From Piezodorus guildinii (Eukaryota > Arthropoda > Insecta > Hemiptera > Pentatomidae): a stretch of 64,000 bases of DNA. This document shows, in pieces, positions 21,545 through 33,113 of the stretch. The translations under genes were made by a program, and so were the position numbers. Positions within the stretch are counted from its first letter, which is position 1. Each line of letters starts with the position of its first letter. The notes below the pieces were generated by a model. That model made no database searches. It was given only the letters and a program-made list of their open reading frames with translations, and was not told the origin of the DNA. The DNA lies in the NCBI GenBank assembly GCA_023052935.1, contig CM041292.1, positions 146,630,439 through 146,694,438 on the forward strand. The letters run 5' to 3'.

Positions 21545-23382
21545 AATATTTTTTATTTTAGATAAATTGGTTGGGTCAATAAATTAAATGTTTAATATCA
21601 ATAATTGGTACTGAATATGACTATAAAATAGATTTTTTAAGAAACTATACTGACGAACAAATAAAAAAAAACAAAACATGACATTAGTATTTCTCCCTGA
21701 CTAGGAAAAAATAGATCAAGGATGCATCTATCTATAATTTACTGCCTTTCTAAGTTAGTCGGAAATTATGTTTACGGATGGACGGGGGAAACGATGAAGG
21801 TAATGAAAGAAAAAATAATCTACTAACAAAATTTATTTTCAATCATCTGTCTATTTTTAGACATGACGGCAATGGTAACAACAAATATTATATAACAATA
21901 AATAATCCTCACTAAATTTCTGACAAGGGAACTGTGATCAAAATTTTGATCCGAGCAACACCAACACAGTAATGTAGCAAAACGTGATGTTTTTTTCCCA
22001 TGCCTGTCATAACGTTGTTTCGCAAGATGTTTAATAATTGTTAATTGTCATTATCGCCTGAGCAAACAACATATTACAAAAAAAAATTACCAATTTGCAA
22101 ACCAGAAAGATTTATTTTTTATTATTATCTTTATCTTAGATATTTTAAAATATTTTGCAATTATTACATTGTACTTGACTTAGTCGAGGTTATGATATAA
22201 TTATCAAATAATTGCATATATCCAAATTAGTTAATTATTAGTTGGTAATAAATTAATTAATAATTAGATAACAGTTAGTTACCGCTATACGGAATATTAT
22301 ATTTTAGAGATTCCCCATTAATAAGTATTATTAGGGGAAAAAACAACGTAAAATTGCTGAAACTGTCGCAGTGTTTGACTTCATTAAAATTAAGCTCAAA
22401 CTATACTTAATATTTGAAGTCAGGTCAAGAATAAATGATAGCTACTAAGTCAGAAACTTCAAAAGTATTCCAAGAAAATGATAGATAGAAAAAATGAAAG
22501 GTACAGCGTCAGAATTTACAAAAAGTAGTAGAAAAAAAGAAAGAAAAATAGTAAAACAATAAATTGGAGAATGGCAATAAAACCTCCTTTCATGAATTAA
22601 GCCGTTATCTAAAAATCAGGCTAATCATTAATCCAAAGAGATAATATCGTTCAGTAATGAAGTTGTCTTGAATAATCGACACTAATCGACTAGAAAATTA
22701 AAACGACCCGACAGTCAGTAATTATAGTAACATTGGAGCGGGTTCCGGGCTACTGAGTTACTGATCCCAACCCTAACGACAAGTTGATGATGTTACGGTC
22801 ACATGATACTTTTTACGGAAGTCACTTCGCAATATAATCCGGGCCGATCCTGGCAAAACTTATTGGAAAGGTAATAAAGAAAAGCTTAATCATCAACTAA
22901 TAATGGGAAAGGAAGTTCCTTATGGTGATAAAATGTAACATCAAACGAATACTAATCGACTCAGCAATATCGATGCAACAATCATCGAACGGTTCTGCTA
23001 CAATCGGAACCTCTAATTGTAATGACGTGTCAGCAGTTCTTTGTTATCCAATTGTGCTTCTTGTCATAACATCCGCAATTAATCTTCGTTAAGCTGCGAC
23101 CGTGAACCCTGTCCCAGTAGCGGTTGCTAATTATATCAACCGGCGCACTATGAAAATTCCAAAAATACAAATTATTTTTGATTAAGTACAGTAACAATAA
23201 TTAAACAGGACAATGACTAGACATTCTTTAAACAAATACAAAAGAAATAGTAATAATTACAATAGTAGCATCAAAATGTGAAGATGAAAAGAAATCATTC
23301 AATGTAATAAATGCAGTGCTGAAATGAATAGAAATGGGAGATTTTCTCATCATCGTTCTAAGTTTTCTTTTGGTTCAATTTT
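21545..23382. other. No gene recognised; balanced island at 22690-23160
   Basis: The island (GGAGCGGGTTCCGGGCTACTG, CAACCGGCGCACTATG, TATCGATGCAACAATCATCG) is low-repeat and without a frame, so it is a candidate conserved non-coding element. Flanks are AT-rich. Confidence 0.35.
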
Positions 23383-23585
23383 TTTAAGATATATATTTGG
23401 TCATTTCCAAAAGATGTTGATTGATTTATTTCACTTTCACACCTTACAACGTTTCGGCTGCTAGGGCCATTTTCAAGTATCTGTAAAAAGATTATATTTT
23501 TATGATATCTCTATACTTTTTACATCTCATTTTAATATTTAAACTAACTAACCTCTTTTGGAAACGGCCTACTAATATATCTTAC
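23383..23585. mobile_element. MITE-like element with imperfect inverted ends
   Basis: The left end (AAGATATATATTTGGTCATTT then CCAAAAGATGTT) is the imperfect inverse of the right end (AACCTCTTTTGGAAACGGCC ... TATATCTTAC). The interior carries, on the minus strand, TTGAAAATGGCCCTAGCAGC followed by CGAAACGTT, the hammerhead-like core. A rearranged relative lies at 33425-33775. Confidence 0.65.
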
Positions 23586-24290
23586 AAGAAATGAGAGGTA
23601 TTATTATTAAGAGCCAACTTTATTACTTTACTAGGATTGATATCTGAGATTTAAAAAATAAAATACCGACCAATCCAATCAATAAAAGCACTATTGCACT
23701 AAAGACCCGGGCCTTGTAGCTTTTAACTATTAAATGAAAAGATTAAGTAACAAATGCTATCGGGAAAGAACTATGGTTTCATGTAAACTTTGTAAGCTCA
23801 GGATTTTCGAAGAACGTTTTCCAATATTGACAAATGCCCAATGTTAAATTAATCTCCATAATTTCTTTTTTAATTTTATGACTTAAAACTGATTAATGAG
23901 GGAAGACATAAGTCGATAGTATGATCATAAAATCGATGGTACTTTCAAAACTTACGACTTTGATAAACCAATTATCTGTAGTGAGGATTTTTTCTTTTAT
24001 ATATTGTGTCCACTTTTTCCTTTATGCCCATTTCGAATAATAGATACAGCTTCAAGGGAAAACAAACCATTATCCATTACATTATTTACTTAAAACTACG
24101 AATAGTGAATGGTGGGTAATAAAGAAACATAAATCAACAACTTGCTAATTGCAGCATTTTTATATAAAAAATTCCTTCAATAGTGTCGCCTGTTGTACTG
24201 CTATATAGTGTTATAAGAGTATTGGTTATTTTTTCTAGAAAATGTTTTAAAGAAAAACTCCAAAATAACTAGAGGTAAAAAAATTCTTCT
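23586..24290. other. No gene recognised
   Basis: AT-rich sequence without supported features. Confidence 0.4.
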
Positions 24291-24577
24291 TCCAGTGGCG
24301 CGACAGGCCGTGTAGGCCCTGGGCCTCGTGGTGTCAACTCCTGCGAGCTTACACTCACGTTTCACGATGCAATTTTTGAGTGTAGGGTCATTACTCCCTA
24401 AGACTAATTTTGTGAGTGGCCACCCTTTGGCTGACGGGTCTCACATACCCGGGGAGAGGTTGTGAGTGAATGCTCATTTTCTTACATCGTTATAAAAGCC
24501 CCGCCGGGACAGGGATTCGAACTCAGAACCTGTAGCATGAGAGACTAGCGCGCTAACCACTCAGCCACGGGCTCCCC
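24291..24577 (-). mobile_element. tRNA-derived SINE, family C
   Basis: On the minus strand it begins GGGGAGCCCGTGGCTGAGTG, with A box TGGCTGAGTGGTTAGCGC and B box AGTTCGAATCCCT, resembling the 5' half of a tRNA with a long variable arm. The tRNA-like head is followed by an unrelated body. Imperfect flanking repeats (AGAGGTAAAAAAA / AGTGGTAAAAAAA) suggest a target duplication. It is too long and too decorated to be a functional tRNA gene. Confidence 0.85.
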
Positions 24578-24582
24578 AGTGG

Positions 24583-25282
24583 TAAAAAAAAAGTCTTTTT
24601 TTCAATTCTTCCAAAATTCATTGTAAAATAATGATCAAGAGTCCGTCCCTAAACAAAAAGATCTTCTAAAAAAACAAGTGACAACTATGTATTAATAATA
24701 TTACCATTTAAGAAATAAATATGGTTCTTAAAAAAGTTCAGTTGCTTACTGCAGTACTTTTGTTATCAAAATATTATAAAAAAAGTAACTAACTTGTTTT
24801 AATATCTTCTTTAGAAATAAACATTTTGCACGAAGATTTAAATATATTTTTTAACATTTTAAAATAATTCATAAATGTTTATTATATTATTCAATAATAA
24901 TATGTAGTGTAATTATCTAGAGATTGATTAATATTTTTCTTCGGGTATTTTATGCTATACGTTCCATCACAATATGTTAGAATGTAGCGTTTATCGCTTT
25001 GTTCACACTGATCTGTCTTTGTATTGCTATATATATATAATAACTATTGCTAAATATACCGTGATTTAACCTTAGTTTACAAAATATTTTTATTCAATCT
25101 TTATTTAGGCTTGTTATTTAAGGCCATTGAAAACCACATTACATAGAGGAATATTGATTTGTAATAATTAACCTGTTGGGAATTGATTGTATATTTTTTG
25201 CCTATTAGTTTTACTGTATTAGTTTCTACGATTTTCTTTGATCACTGAATTAAAGTAAGTACATGGGATCAAAATGTGCACT
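24583..25282. other. No gene recognised
   Basis: AT-rich; possibly includes the 3' part of the LINE fragment that follows, but nothing can be proven. Confidence 0.35.
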
Positions 25283-25560
25283 AGATAACCTGTTAATGTG
25301 CCTTTTTTTGATAATTTGTTGACTTCTTTGTTTCCTGTAATCCCAATGTGAGCCTTAATCCACAGAAATGTAGTGTTTTTTTGACAATTTCAGTCAGGAT
25401 AGTGTTATTATTTAAGTTTCTAAAATCGCTTATTGTTTGAAGGAAACTTGGATTATCAGTAAGAATTACGAATTTGCTAAAGTCAGATTGATTTTTGAAT
25501 TTGTGAGATTCCAAGACAAAGTGTAGTTCAAATAGTGCGTAGTAAAATTACTCCTTAACA
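25283..25560 (-). pseudogene. LINE RNase H domain remnant
   Basis: Minus-strand translation gives FSKFVILTDNPSFLQTISDF (the region around the second catalytic Asp, here TDN in place of SDS). After a frameshift comes TFLWIKAHIGITGNKEVNKL, matching the C-terminal W+..H.GI.GNE.AD.L motif of RNase H in I/R1-like non-LTR retrotransposons. The final Asp of that motif is Asn here. Two frames are needed, so it is broken. Confidence 0.65.
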
Positions 25561-26320
25561 TAGGCCTAAACGTCTTAAATGGTTTATCGGTCGTAACAAT
25601 GAAACTAAGTAAACAACTAACGGTTCCAGATTTAAGAACCAGATGCTTTGATATCACATAATCTTAATCGCTCAATAATTACCGATATCTGTATAAATAC
25701 TACTTCATAAATTTTTCTAGAGTATCAAAGTTCCACTTTGGTCATTAATGAACTATATATAATAACTGTATATGACTAAGTGAAATGGAGAACTTCTCCG
25801 TTACGATGCAACTAGCACAAGTATGACTAGAGGAACATTAAGGAATGATGAAGGATGATAAACTATTATGATATTAGAGAGAGATGGGTAGATGGTCAGA
25901 ACTGCTACCAAGGCATTGCTAACGGTCCGAGATGAAGGGAGATATTCAAGCCCTTTCATCTATACGCTCTCGATGGCGGTAATAATTATCTCGCTACAGG
26001 TTCCTTAATATCACGCCATTTCTACCGCTGACTTATAGGCCAAACGGCATTTTATCCCAGTCCAAGCTAAATATACTCCGAGGGGTTGCCAGTTCCGCCT
26101 CTGTCTGCCTTAAGAGATTTTATCTTCAGACTTCTGATCGGTGGGGATCATTTATTTTTTAATAAAAAGTGATTTGGAAACATAAATGGAGAAATGAATA
26201 AGATTCCCATTATTAGGGATAATTACCCGAACAGACAAAGGTAACCACTGAACAGATAGACATTTTTAAAAATCTGGTGTACGCAAACACACGGCTTTCA
26301 CGTGCGTAGGTTGTTGGCTA
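25561..26320. other. No gene recognised; balanced island at 25780-26140
   Basis: The island (GAACTTCTCCGTTACGATGC, CGCTCTCGATGGCGGTAAT, GAGGGGTTGCCAGTTCCGCC) has no frame. Composition and low repetitiveness make it a conserved non-coding candidate. Confidence 0.35.
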
Positions 26321-26520
26321 AGGCAGAATTACTTATTCTGTTATTTCAGCCATGGAGCGACCCTGGGGAGTTGAGACCCTCCTAGGACACACACAGCCTC
26401 TACAAAGTGGGTACCCAAAATTAGGGAAATACCTGGCCGTTGGAAACAGTACTAATCTCTATATGCACTGAACTTGAAACGTAGGTTGTAGAGGTACAGT
26501 TTCTTTTATTTTATTTTTTA
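26321..26520 (+). mobile_element. SINE family A, 3' portion
   Basis: Lacks the tRNA head. GGCAGAATTACTTATTCTGTT, GTGGGTACCCAAAATTA, CCGTTGGAAACAGTACTAAT and ATATGCACTGAACTT match the family body. Confidence 0.75.
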
Positions 26521-26639
26521 ACAAAGTTTAAAGAATTACAGTTTCATTGTAAACCATGTTTTAGATTAATAATATGACAGTATGAAATTGTTATGTACAA
26601 CGATTACCTAAGTTTAAGCCGTATTTGTCACTTCACATT

Positions 26640-28187
26640 GGATAGACGCACCGAGTAAAGAGGAAGTCGAAATGGCGATAGGAAAATTAAAACGTTATAA
26701 GGCCGCAGGAAATGATAATATCACGAGTGAATTAATCAAGGCGTGTGGAGAAGCGGGCGTTTCCAAAATACATTTTTTAGTTAAAAAGATCTGGGAAACT
26801 GAAAAAATGCCCGAGGAATGGAAAGAATCAATACTTATTCCGATTCACAAAAAAGGACCGAGGTCGGATTGTAACAACTATCGTGGGATCTCTCTTCTCC
26901 CAGTATGCTATAAAATATTCTCTTCAATTCTAACTAGTCGAATCACGGAATACGCTGAGGAGATTATCGGAGATTACCAATGTGGTTTTAGGCGGAATCG
27001 CTCGACTATTGACCAAATATTTTCCCTACGTCAAATATTAGAGAAAAAATTGGAATACAACGGTGTAGTCCATCAACTTTATATCGATTTTAAAAAGGCT
27101 TATGATTCAATAGACCGTCAGAAGCTATATAACATCATGATTGAACAGGGAATACCTAGAAAGTTAGTAAACCTAGTAGAGATGTGTTTGTCGGAAACAT
27201 TCCATAAAGTTAGAATCGGTCATAATTACTCCGAGAGATTTGAGGTGCGATCGGGTTTAAAACAGGGTGACTCCCTTTCACCTGTGTTATTTAATATAGC
27301 TTTAGAATATGTCATAGAAAAGGTGATGTGTACCGAGAAAGGCTTAAATATGGGTGACAAGATTCCGGTTTTGGGGTATGCCGATGATCTGGTACTGCTA
27401 GGTGAAGACACGGAAACCATACAACTAAATACAAGTGTGTTAATAAAAACCGGTAAAGAAATAGGACTCGAATTAAATACCGATAAAACGAAGTATATGA
27501 TTAGTAGCAGAAACGGTGTCGATCTTGGAGATATTGATGTATCAGGTCATCCTTTTGAACACGTAGAGAAATTCAAGTATTTAGGTTCAATTATAACTAG
27601 AAAAAATGAAATCCAGGAAGAAATAAAGTCCCGGTTAAAGGTGGGAAATGCGTGTTATTATTCAGTTGCTAAGTTACTTAGTTCGCGGCTTCTATCTAAA
27701 AACTTAAAGATTAGAATTTATAAAACTATCATTCTTCCAACGGTTCTTTACGGATGTGAAACGTGGCCGCTTACTTTAAAGGATGAACAGCGGCTTAAGG
27801 TTTTCGAAAATAAAGTATTGCGTAAAATATTTGGTCCAAAGAGAGATGAGGCCACTGGGGAGTTTAGAAGGTTGCATAACGCGGAATTGCGGAACTTGCA
27901 TCCTGTGAATATAATTGAGCTGATTGCATCGCGGAGACTCAAATGGGCGAGTAAAGTTGTTGGGCTCGATGACGAACGGATTCCGAGAAAGTTGGTATTT
28001 GCTGATCCGACTGGTAGGCGTCCGAAAGGTAGGCCGAAGCGGAGATGGGAGGATTGCGTTAAGGCTGATCTCGGGAGCTTGGGCTTGAATGGTGAGCATT
28101 GGACGAGTCTGTGTAGGCGGAATTTGGTGGTATCGGCATCGAACCTTCGGGTTCGCTAAGCCTATTATTATTATTATTATTATTATT
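26640..28187 (+). mobile_element. Young 5'-truncated RTE-like LINE with 17-bp target duplication
   Basis: Perfect direct repeats ATTTGTCACTTCACATT at 26623-26639 and 28188-28204. The 3' end is a (TTA)n run right after the ORF, the simple-repeat tail typical of RTE-clade elements rather than poly-A. Open frame and undecayed duplication argue for recent insertion. Confidence 0.93.
26642..28159 (+). CDS. LINE ORF2 partial: reverse transcriptase, RTE-like
   Basis: The frame is open from the truncation (IDAPSKEEVEMAIGKLKRYK) through a first Met at 26672 to a stop at 28159, about 505 residues. Reverse transcriptase motifs counted from the Met: KAAGNDNITSELIKA (about 10-24), QCGFRRNRSTIDQI (about 104), LYIDFKKAYDSIDR (about 136), GLKQGDSLSPVLF (about 192), LGYADDLVLL (catalytic YADD, about 235) and KYLGSIIT. 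The C-terminus has ETWPLTLKDEQRLKVFENK, RLKWASKVVGLDDERIPRKL and GRRPKGRPKRRWEDC, common to RTE-like elements. The APE endonuclease is lost by 5' truncation, so it needs trans help. No stop or frameshift is visible. The LINE at 19.1-20.3 kb is clearly a different family. Confidence 0.93.
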   Translation: MDAPSKEEVEMAIGKLKRYKAAGNDNITSELIKACGEAGVSKIHFLVKKIWETEKMPEEWKESILIPIHKKGPRSDCNNYRGISLLPVCYKIFSSILTSRITEYAEEIIGDYQCGFRRNRSTIDQIFSLRQILEKKLEYNGVVHQLYIDFKKAYDSIDRQKLYNIMIEQGIPRKLVNLVEMCLSETFHKVRIGHNYSERFEVRSGLKQGDSLSPVLFNIALEYVIEKVMCTEKGLNMGDKIPVLGYADDLVLLGEDTETIQLNTSVLIKTGKEIGLELNTDKTKYMISSRNGVDLGDIDVSGHPFEHVEKFKYLGSIITRKNEIQEEIKSRLKVGNACYYSVAKLLSSRLLSKNLKIRIYKTIILPTVLYGCETWPLTLKDEQRLKVFENKVLRKIFGPKRDEATGEFRRLHNAELRNLHPVNIIELIASRRLKWASKVVGLDDERIPRKLVFADPTGRRPKGRPKRRWEDCVKADLGSLGLNGEHWTSLCRRNLVVSASNLRVR

Positions 28188-28204
28188 ATTTGTCACTTCA
28201 CATT

Positions 28205-28429
28205 ACCTTCCACGACTCAGTATATAAGTTTATAACTTTCTGACGGTGTGTTATACATATATATTACTATTCTTGTGTTCAGAAAAAAAAAAAATCCTAT
28301 TTTTTTCTTTTAGTTGGTCTTAACTTGTATGTTTATTCGTTTTTTTTTTATTCAATTCTAATAACATGATATACTTATTTTTTTTTTCGAATCTACATAA
28401 TGATAAATGTCATTCAGAGAGAGAAATTT
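28205..28429. other. AT-rich spacer
   Basis: Short A and T runs; no feature recognised. Confidence 0.5.
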
Positions 28430-28570
28430 TAAAAATATAGACATGTAAGCCTTATCAGACTTTTTCAATCAGAATGAAGCCTACATGATATTGAAGCCCA
28501 TTTATTCCGACCAGGACTTGGTCATTTGGGCCCTGCGGATCCTAAAACGAGTATTTCCGGTAAAAACTCA
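28430..28570 (-). mobile_element. ACTTTCACTTAC-family DNA transposon, internally deleted fragment
   Basis: AAGCCTTATCAGAC, AATCAGAATGAAGCCTACATG and GACTTGGTCATTTGGGCCC with CTAAAACGAGTATTTCCGG parallel the minus-strand copy at 54840-55523, with its middle deleted. Confidence 0.6.
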
Positions 28571-30394
28571 AATTTGAATCTAAATATTTAGTTAACATTG
28601 AAGTTATAGCTTTACGAAAAACACTCAAAATAAAATTCAAATTTGATAAGAAGTGATATAAAAAAATTAATTATTATTAGAAAATATTTAGAAATATAAT
28701 AAAGTAATTATTGTGTAATAATAATTTGTTTGAAATAGTGGGCCGTCTAAAGGGGGGATTTTCCTCCTAACATAATAAATTTGAAGAACTTATAAAAAAA
28801 AAAAAAAAAAAAATACAAAAAATGTCAAAACCTAATGTTAGAGACTTGTTTACTTTTAGTTCAAGTTCACATAAGTGAAACATACATTTCTTTGAAAAAA
28901 TGATTTAATATACATTGTTCATGTTGAAGAGAATTTGTGAATAATAATAATAATAATTCTTTATTTATTTTGGGACGAGACCCTTCAGAATAATACAACA
29001 TGAAATAAAAAGTTGACTTAAGACTGTAGTCTTAGAGTGTAATAATTGAAAACAATAAAATTAAACTAATAAAATGAACAAATAAGATAAACATAAAAGA
29101 TAGATTCTAAGAAAAATAAATGTATGTTAACATTAGATAACTGAGAAATTACGAAATATATATTTATAGAATGATATGTATGGAGATGCTACCAAGATAT
29201 TTAAAATAATTTATTGCAGTATTTGTATAATTTTTTTTAACACATGTACAATATTAATAATAAAATAGTTTTCATGCTGTAGTGTTATAAATTGCTATTA
29301 AGATGTAGGCACGATGCTACCTTGCATTCCAATGGTTTTGACAGGCTGTCATTCGAATTATAATCTAAGAAGTTTCCGGTGTGATTTGAATTTGCAAGAC
29401 GTACCGTTTGGACAATTGCTGCAAGTGTATGGATTAAATTTTAAATGTTTCTTATTCGCATATGGAAAGCTACTCATGCATCGGAAAACCTGAATTATAC
29501 GCGAGTGATTCAAAGGGAAAAACAAATTATTGAATTATCAGTCAATTAAGGGAGTAATGAAATAGTATCAAAATCATCTTATCTTGACTAAAATTAATTT
29601 TCTTTCAACACTAACTCCATACTCACTCGAACCCGTTAGTTAGTAATCTCACTCTCCTATTAGACCTCGGAGAAGACCTGTTGTGAAATCACCATCCGGT
29701 CAAGGCAACATAATTCGAGGGGCGGTACAATTATCTCAACTGTAAGCAAACAATTACCGACACTATATTCGTAGCAGCTGGCCCCGAACCTTCGGTCGTT
29801 TATGGCGAATCAATTTGAGATCAAAGTGTTTCTCGTCCAGGCAAGATTATAGGGAATTCATTTTCCAATTTGACGCGAAAAACAAAAAAATTACGTATAA
29901 ATGGATTTTCGTAACAGTCCTCAAACGCATTAAGTGTAAAAGTTCGTGCACGACTTGTGTGAGATATGTCGGTAACAGCAATTTATTTGAAATCGATTAT
30001 CCCTTTATTGGTTAAAGCGAGTTTGGCATGCCTCTGCAACTGTTGCACTGCCTATATGAAATAGAAATTTGTAGTGATAGTTATTAAATTAATAAGGATT
30101 AAATTAGTTCTAAATATCGTTCTTTGAAATATATTACGGGGTTAAGTATATAATTATAAAATAATAGATTAGAATACATTTATTACCATGAACGTTGGAA
30201 ATGGGAACGATTGAGGTTAGAAAGGAAGCTCTATTTTATAAATTGTGGCAAATAAAAGAATAATCTAGTGGACACATAACACAAATTTGACTTTCCTTGA
30301 AATAAATTTTATAAGATTGAAATAACTTTAAAAAATTTTTTTTTAATGATACAACTGAATAATTAAAATGAAGCAACTGACTGTTAACAATGAT
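28571..30394. other. No gene recognised; possible LINE tail and balanced island
   Basis: A T-rich or A-rich tail resembling an inverted LINE 3' end (AATAATAATAATAATTCTTTATTTA) lies at 28937-28965. A balanced island at 29590-29830 (CGAGGGGCGGTACAATTATC, GCAGCTGGCCCCGAACC) lacks a convincing frame. Confidence 0.3.
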
Positions 30395-31785
30395 TATGGG
30401 ATTAACACATGCGTGTGAAGAAACTACTTAGTGGTAGTTAAGTCCTCTTCAATATTTACTTAAGCAGGTCTGAAGGCCATCTTCTGTTCAGCGACCTCGG
30501 AGGAATATCTATAACAGTGGATCCCAACAAAAACTTTTCGCGGACCCCTTAATCCAAATATTTCATTGGCAAGGACTCCCTAAATCCTATATATATATGT
30601 ATATGTGTGTGTGTGTGTGTGTTGGATTACACCCATTACACCGTATCACGTACATTTCATGCAAATATCTCTAACGAAACAGTATGCTGGGAATGGTCTA
30701 GTTGGGGAAATGGAAATTAAGAAAAAAAGAACCTGGCTCTAGAAGTTAACTTCAATCCGCGAAACATTGAATAACAAAACTTAATATTGAACGTGGCAGA
30801 TGGTACTAGGGGTGGTATTTTCTAAGGGAGGGAAAAATCTTTCGTTATGCTGCCCTTCAGAGGGAACACAAAATGATGGTCTAGAGATTGTGCTATGTCA
30901 GATACTCGTTAAAAATCCCGATTCAAATTAAACTTGGACACGCAAAATGAAGGACTTCCGATGTATAAATGAAAATGAAAGTAGCATAAAAATGACGTTA
31001 AATGAGTCAAAATAAACTAATAAATAAATTTAAAAATTATACAAGATAGGTAGTTAGTTATTCAAATACTCATAAGGAAATCAAATATTTGTCATTATCC
31101 TCTGCGATATATCTGTCCCTTAAGCTCGTTATTTTCGAAAAATTAGAAAATGACCAATTTTAAGGTTGTGGTTGTGCAGTAGCAGTCCCTTTAAGTAATC
31201 ACCAGCAATTATATCACTCAGAATTTTAAATTTGTCTGTGCAGAGCATGTGATTCTTATTAGAAAGTCAAGACTTCACAAATATTATACATTAACTTCAT
31301 TTAAAATTATTTCCGAAGACCTATCGCGGATCCCTTGGACATCGCCTACGGACCACTAGTTGGGAATCACTGATCTAAAATACATACAGATGAGAGGTTA
31401 CGTACAATTGGGCTGGTAATTTGGGATTAAATGAGGTATATCTATTTCCGGCTGAATTTGCTACTATATGAATATTAAGGTCTTTATGAGTAATTTAATT
31501 GGTGACAAAGTAAGAGGCATTTAGAATTTGTCGGAGGATTTCGGATTGCAAGGATTCAGAAGGAATTTTATGGTTTGGTGGATCACAACTGCTCAACCAT
31601 ACACGTCCATACATATAGGCACGATGATGCTACAATAATATAAATTAGATTTTTGTAGTACCTAGAGTTTTGAGAGTTTATCAAGAAAAAGTTGTAGTTA
31701 TCGGTATCTGCGAGCGATTTCCTATCGTTTTAGTTTAGTGTGAGTATTCCAAGTAAAGCGTAAATAAAAAACAATGAGGTTTTAT
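30395..31785 (-). pseudogene. Jockey-type LINE remnant split by an hAT-like element
   Basis: 30465-30506 (GGCCATCTTCTGTTCAGCGA, CCTCGGAGGA) and 31381-31785 (GGTCTTTATGAGTAATTTAA, GGATTGCAAGGATTC, GTGAGTATTCCAAGTAAAGC) are minus-strand equivalents of the copy at 31790-32554. They are interrupted at 30507-31380. All frames are broken; this is an old copy. Confidence 0.7.
30515..31372. mobile_element. Non-autonomous hAT-like element, 858 bp
   Basis: Terminal inverted repeats CAGTGGATCCCAAC (30515-30528) and GTTGGGAATCACTG (31359-31372), 12 of 14 matching. The flanking 8-bp duplication is ATCTATAA (30507-30514) / ATCTAAAA (31373-31380). CAGTG.TTCCCAAC ends, subterminal TTCGCGGACCCCTTAA and 8-bp duplications are hAT hallmarks. 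There is no transposase, and a (GT)n at about 30601-30622 lies inside. Confidence 0.85.
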
Positions 31786-31789
31786 CTTT

Positions 31790-32554
31790 TGAGTTTTGAG
31801 CCACACCTCAGAATTGGAGGATAAAAATCAATTCCAACAAATCCCACCAAATTACTTTTACCCTTCGTCGTAAACCTATGACTTCCTGCCCTTCAGTTTC
31901 CTTTAATAACTCTCCTCTAGTCCCTGTTGAACAGATCCGATACCTAGGACTCCATCTCGACAAACGTCTTACTTGGAATCCTCATACAAGACTAAAACGA
32001 CAATAAACTGCCCGACGTTTCCGACTACTTCAACACTTACTGGACAAACGCTCAAACCTTCCACTTTACTACAAAAGGCTCATCTATATTACCATCATAA
32101 GACCGATATGGACCTACGGAGTAGAGCTATGGGGCTCTACTAAACCATCGAATTCTTCACGTATCCAATCCTTACAATCCAAAATTCTTCGGAAAATCCT
32201 CAATTTTCCTTATTTTGTCACCAACAAACTCATTCATAAAGACCTTAATATTCCATATGTTGCTGACTTAGCCCGAACCAGGCACCGTTCCTTCCATGAC
32301 AAACTCCAATCCCACTACAATCCATTAGTTTCAATCCTTGCTTCCTCTTCGATCCCTGACAATCCTCCGAGGCGTCTGAAAAGAAGATGGCCACGAGACC
32401 TTCTAGTTTAAAATATTTTTAGTGTGCTGCCACTGGGTAGTGTCTCTACATGCAATTCATGACATTTTTCTATTTTATCATCACATTTACTTGATGTATT
32501 TTTTGTAATACAGTTGTAGATATCAATAAATATGTATAAAAAAAAAAAAAAAAA
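31790..32554 (+). pseudogene. Jockey-type LINE C-terminus with 3' UTR and poly-A
   Basis: Translation is nearly continuous from about 31800 to 32410: QIRYLGLHLDKRLTWNPHTR, then a stop, ARRFRLLQHLLDKRSNLPLY, IRPIWTYGVELWGSTKPSNS, FVTNKLIHKDLNIPYVADLA and RRLKRRWPRDLL. YLGLHLD+RLTW and P.W.YG..LWG are diagnostic of the region after the RT palm in Jockey-clade LINEs. The catalytic palm is absent (5' truncation) and one in-frame stop occurs near 32004. An AATAAA at 32525-32530 precedes the A-run at 32538-32554. Other copies: 11.0, 12.7, 30.4-31.8, 43.7, 46.6 and 63.5 kb. Confidence 0.9.
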
Positions 32555-33097
32555 GAGTCACACCTACTTAGAAACGCGTATTTACGTTGAAGATTCGAAA
32601 GTTTACAATATATTTACAGTGATTTGCTTTTTATAGAAATGGAGAGAGATTGATTATTATTCCTGTTGCCGTTTTGGATCAACTACCAGGTTGATGTTTC
32701 CGATCGTGATACCTTTTGTAAAAGTCCCCTCACCATATCTGACTGGGCACGACCGATACTTTGATAATTGTTATTGCACGAAAGGCCATAAACTAGACAA
32801 AAAGACACTAACGAGAACGACATCAAGCAATGGAAGACGGGCGGGCAAAAAACGACTGAAGAAGAAGAAGCGTGACGGAGGAGAAGATATCGGGCGGCCT
32901 AACGGGCCTATAACCTATCAATCAGGATAAAGTTACAATAGTCCGTGGCTATTGTACCTCATAGTCTGAATGCAACCTCCAAAACGACAGTCGAGAGTTT
33001 TATTTTGGTAGTAATCGTAATGATAACCTGCACCAGCAGCGGTCGATTCAAAGTAGTCGAGAAAAAACTTGATTTGAAGAAGACTTTTGATCATGTG
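32555..33097. other. Balanced-composition island, no gene proven
   Basis: 32640-33060 is unusually even in composition and non-repetitive. The plus-strand frame at 32691-32930 includes a Lys/Arg-rich GRRAGKKRLKKKKRDGGEDI stretch but has no recognised domain or splice context. I favour conserved non-coding DNA over an exon. Confidence 0.3.
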
Positions 33098-33113
33098 GGC
33101 TCGATTGTTTTTT

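Noticed and set aside
27226..28099. Minus-strand open frames
   Set aside because: Shadows of the RTE-like ORF on the plus strand.
32691..32930. Lys/Arg-rich frame as a nuclear protein exon
   Set aside because: No splice sites or homologous pattern, and the basic run is a translated GAAGAAGAAG purine tract.
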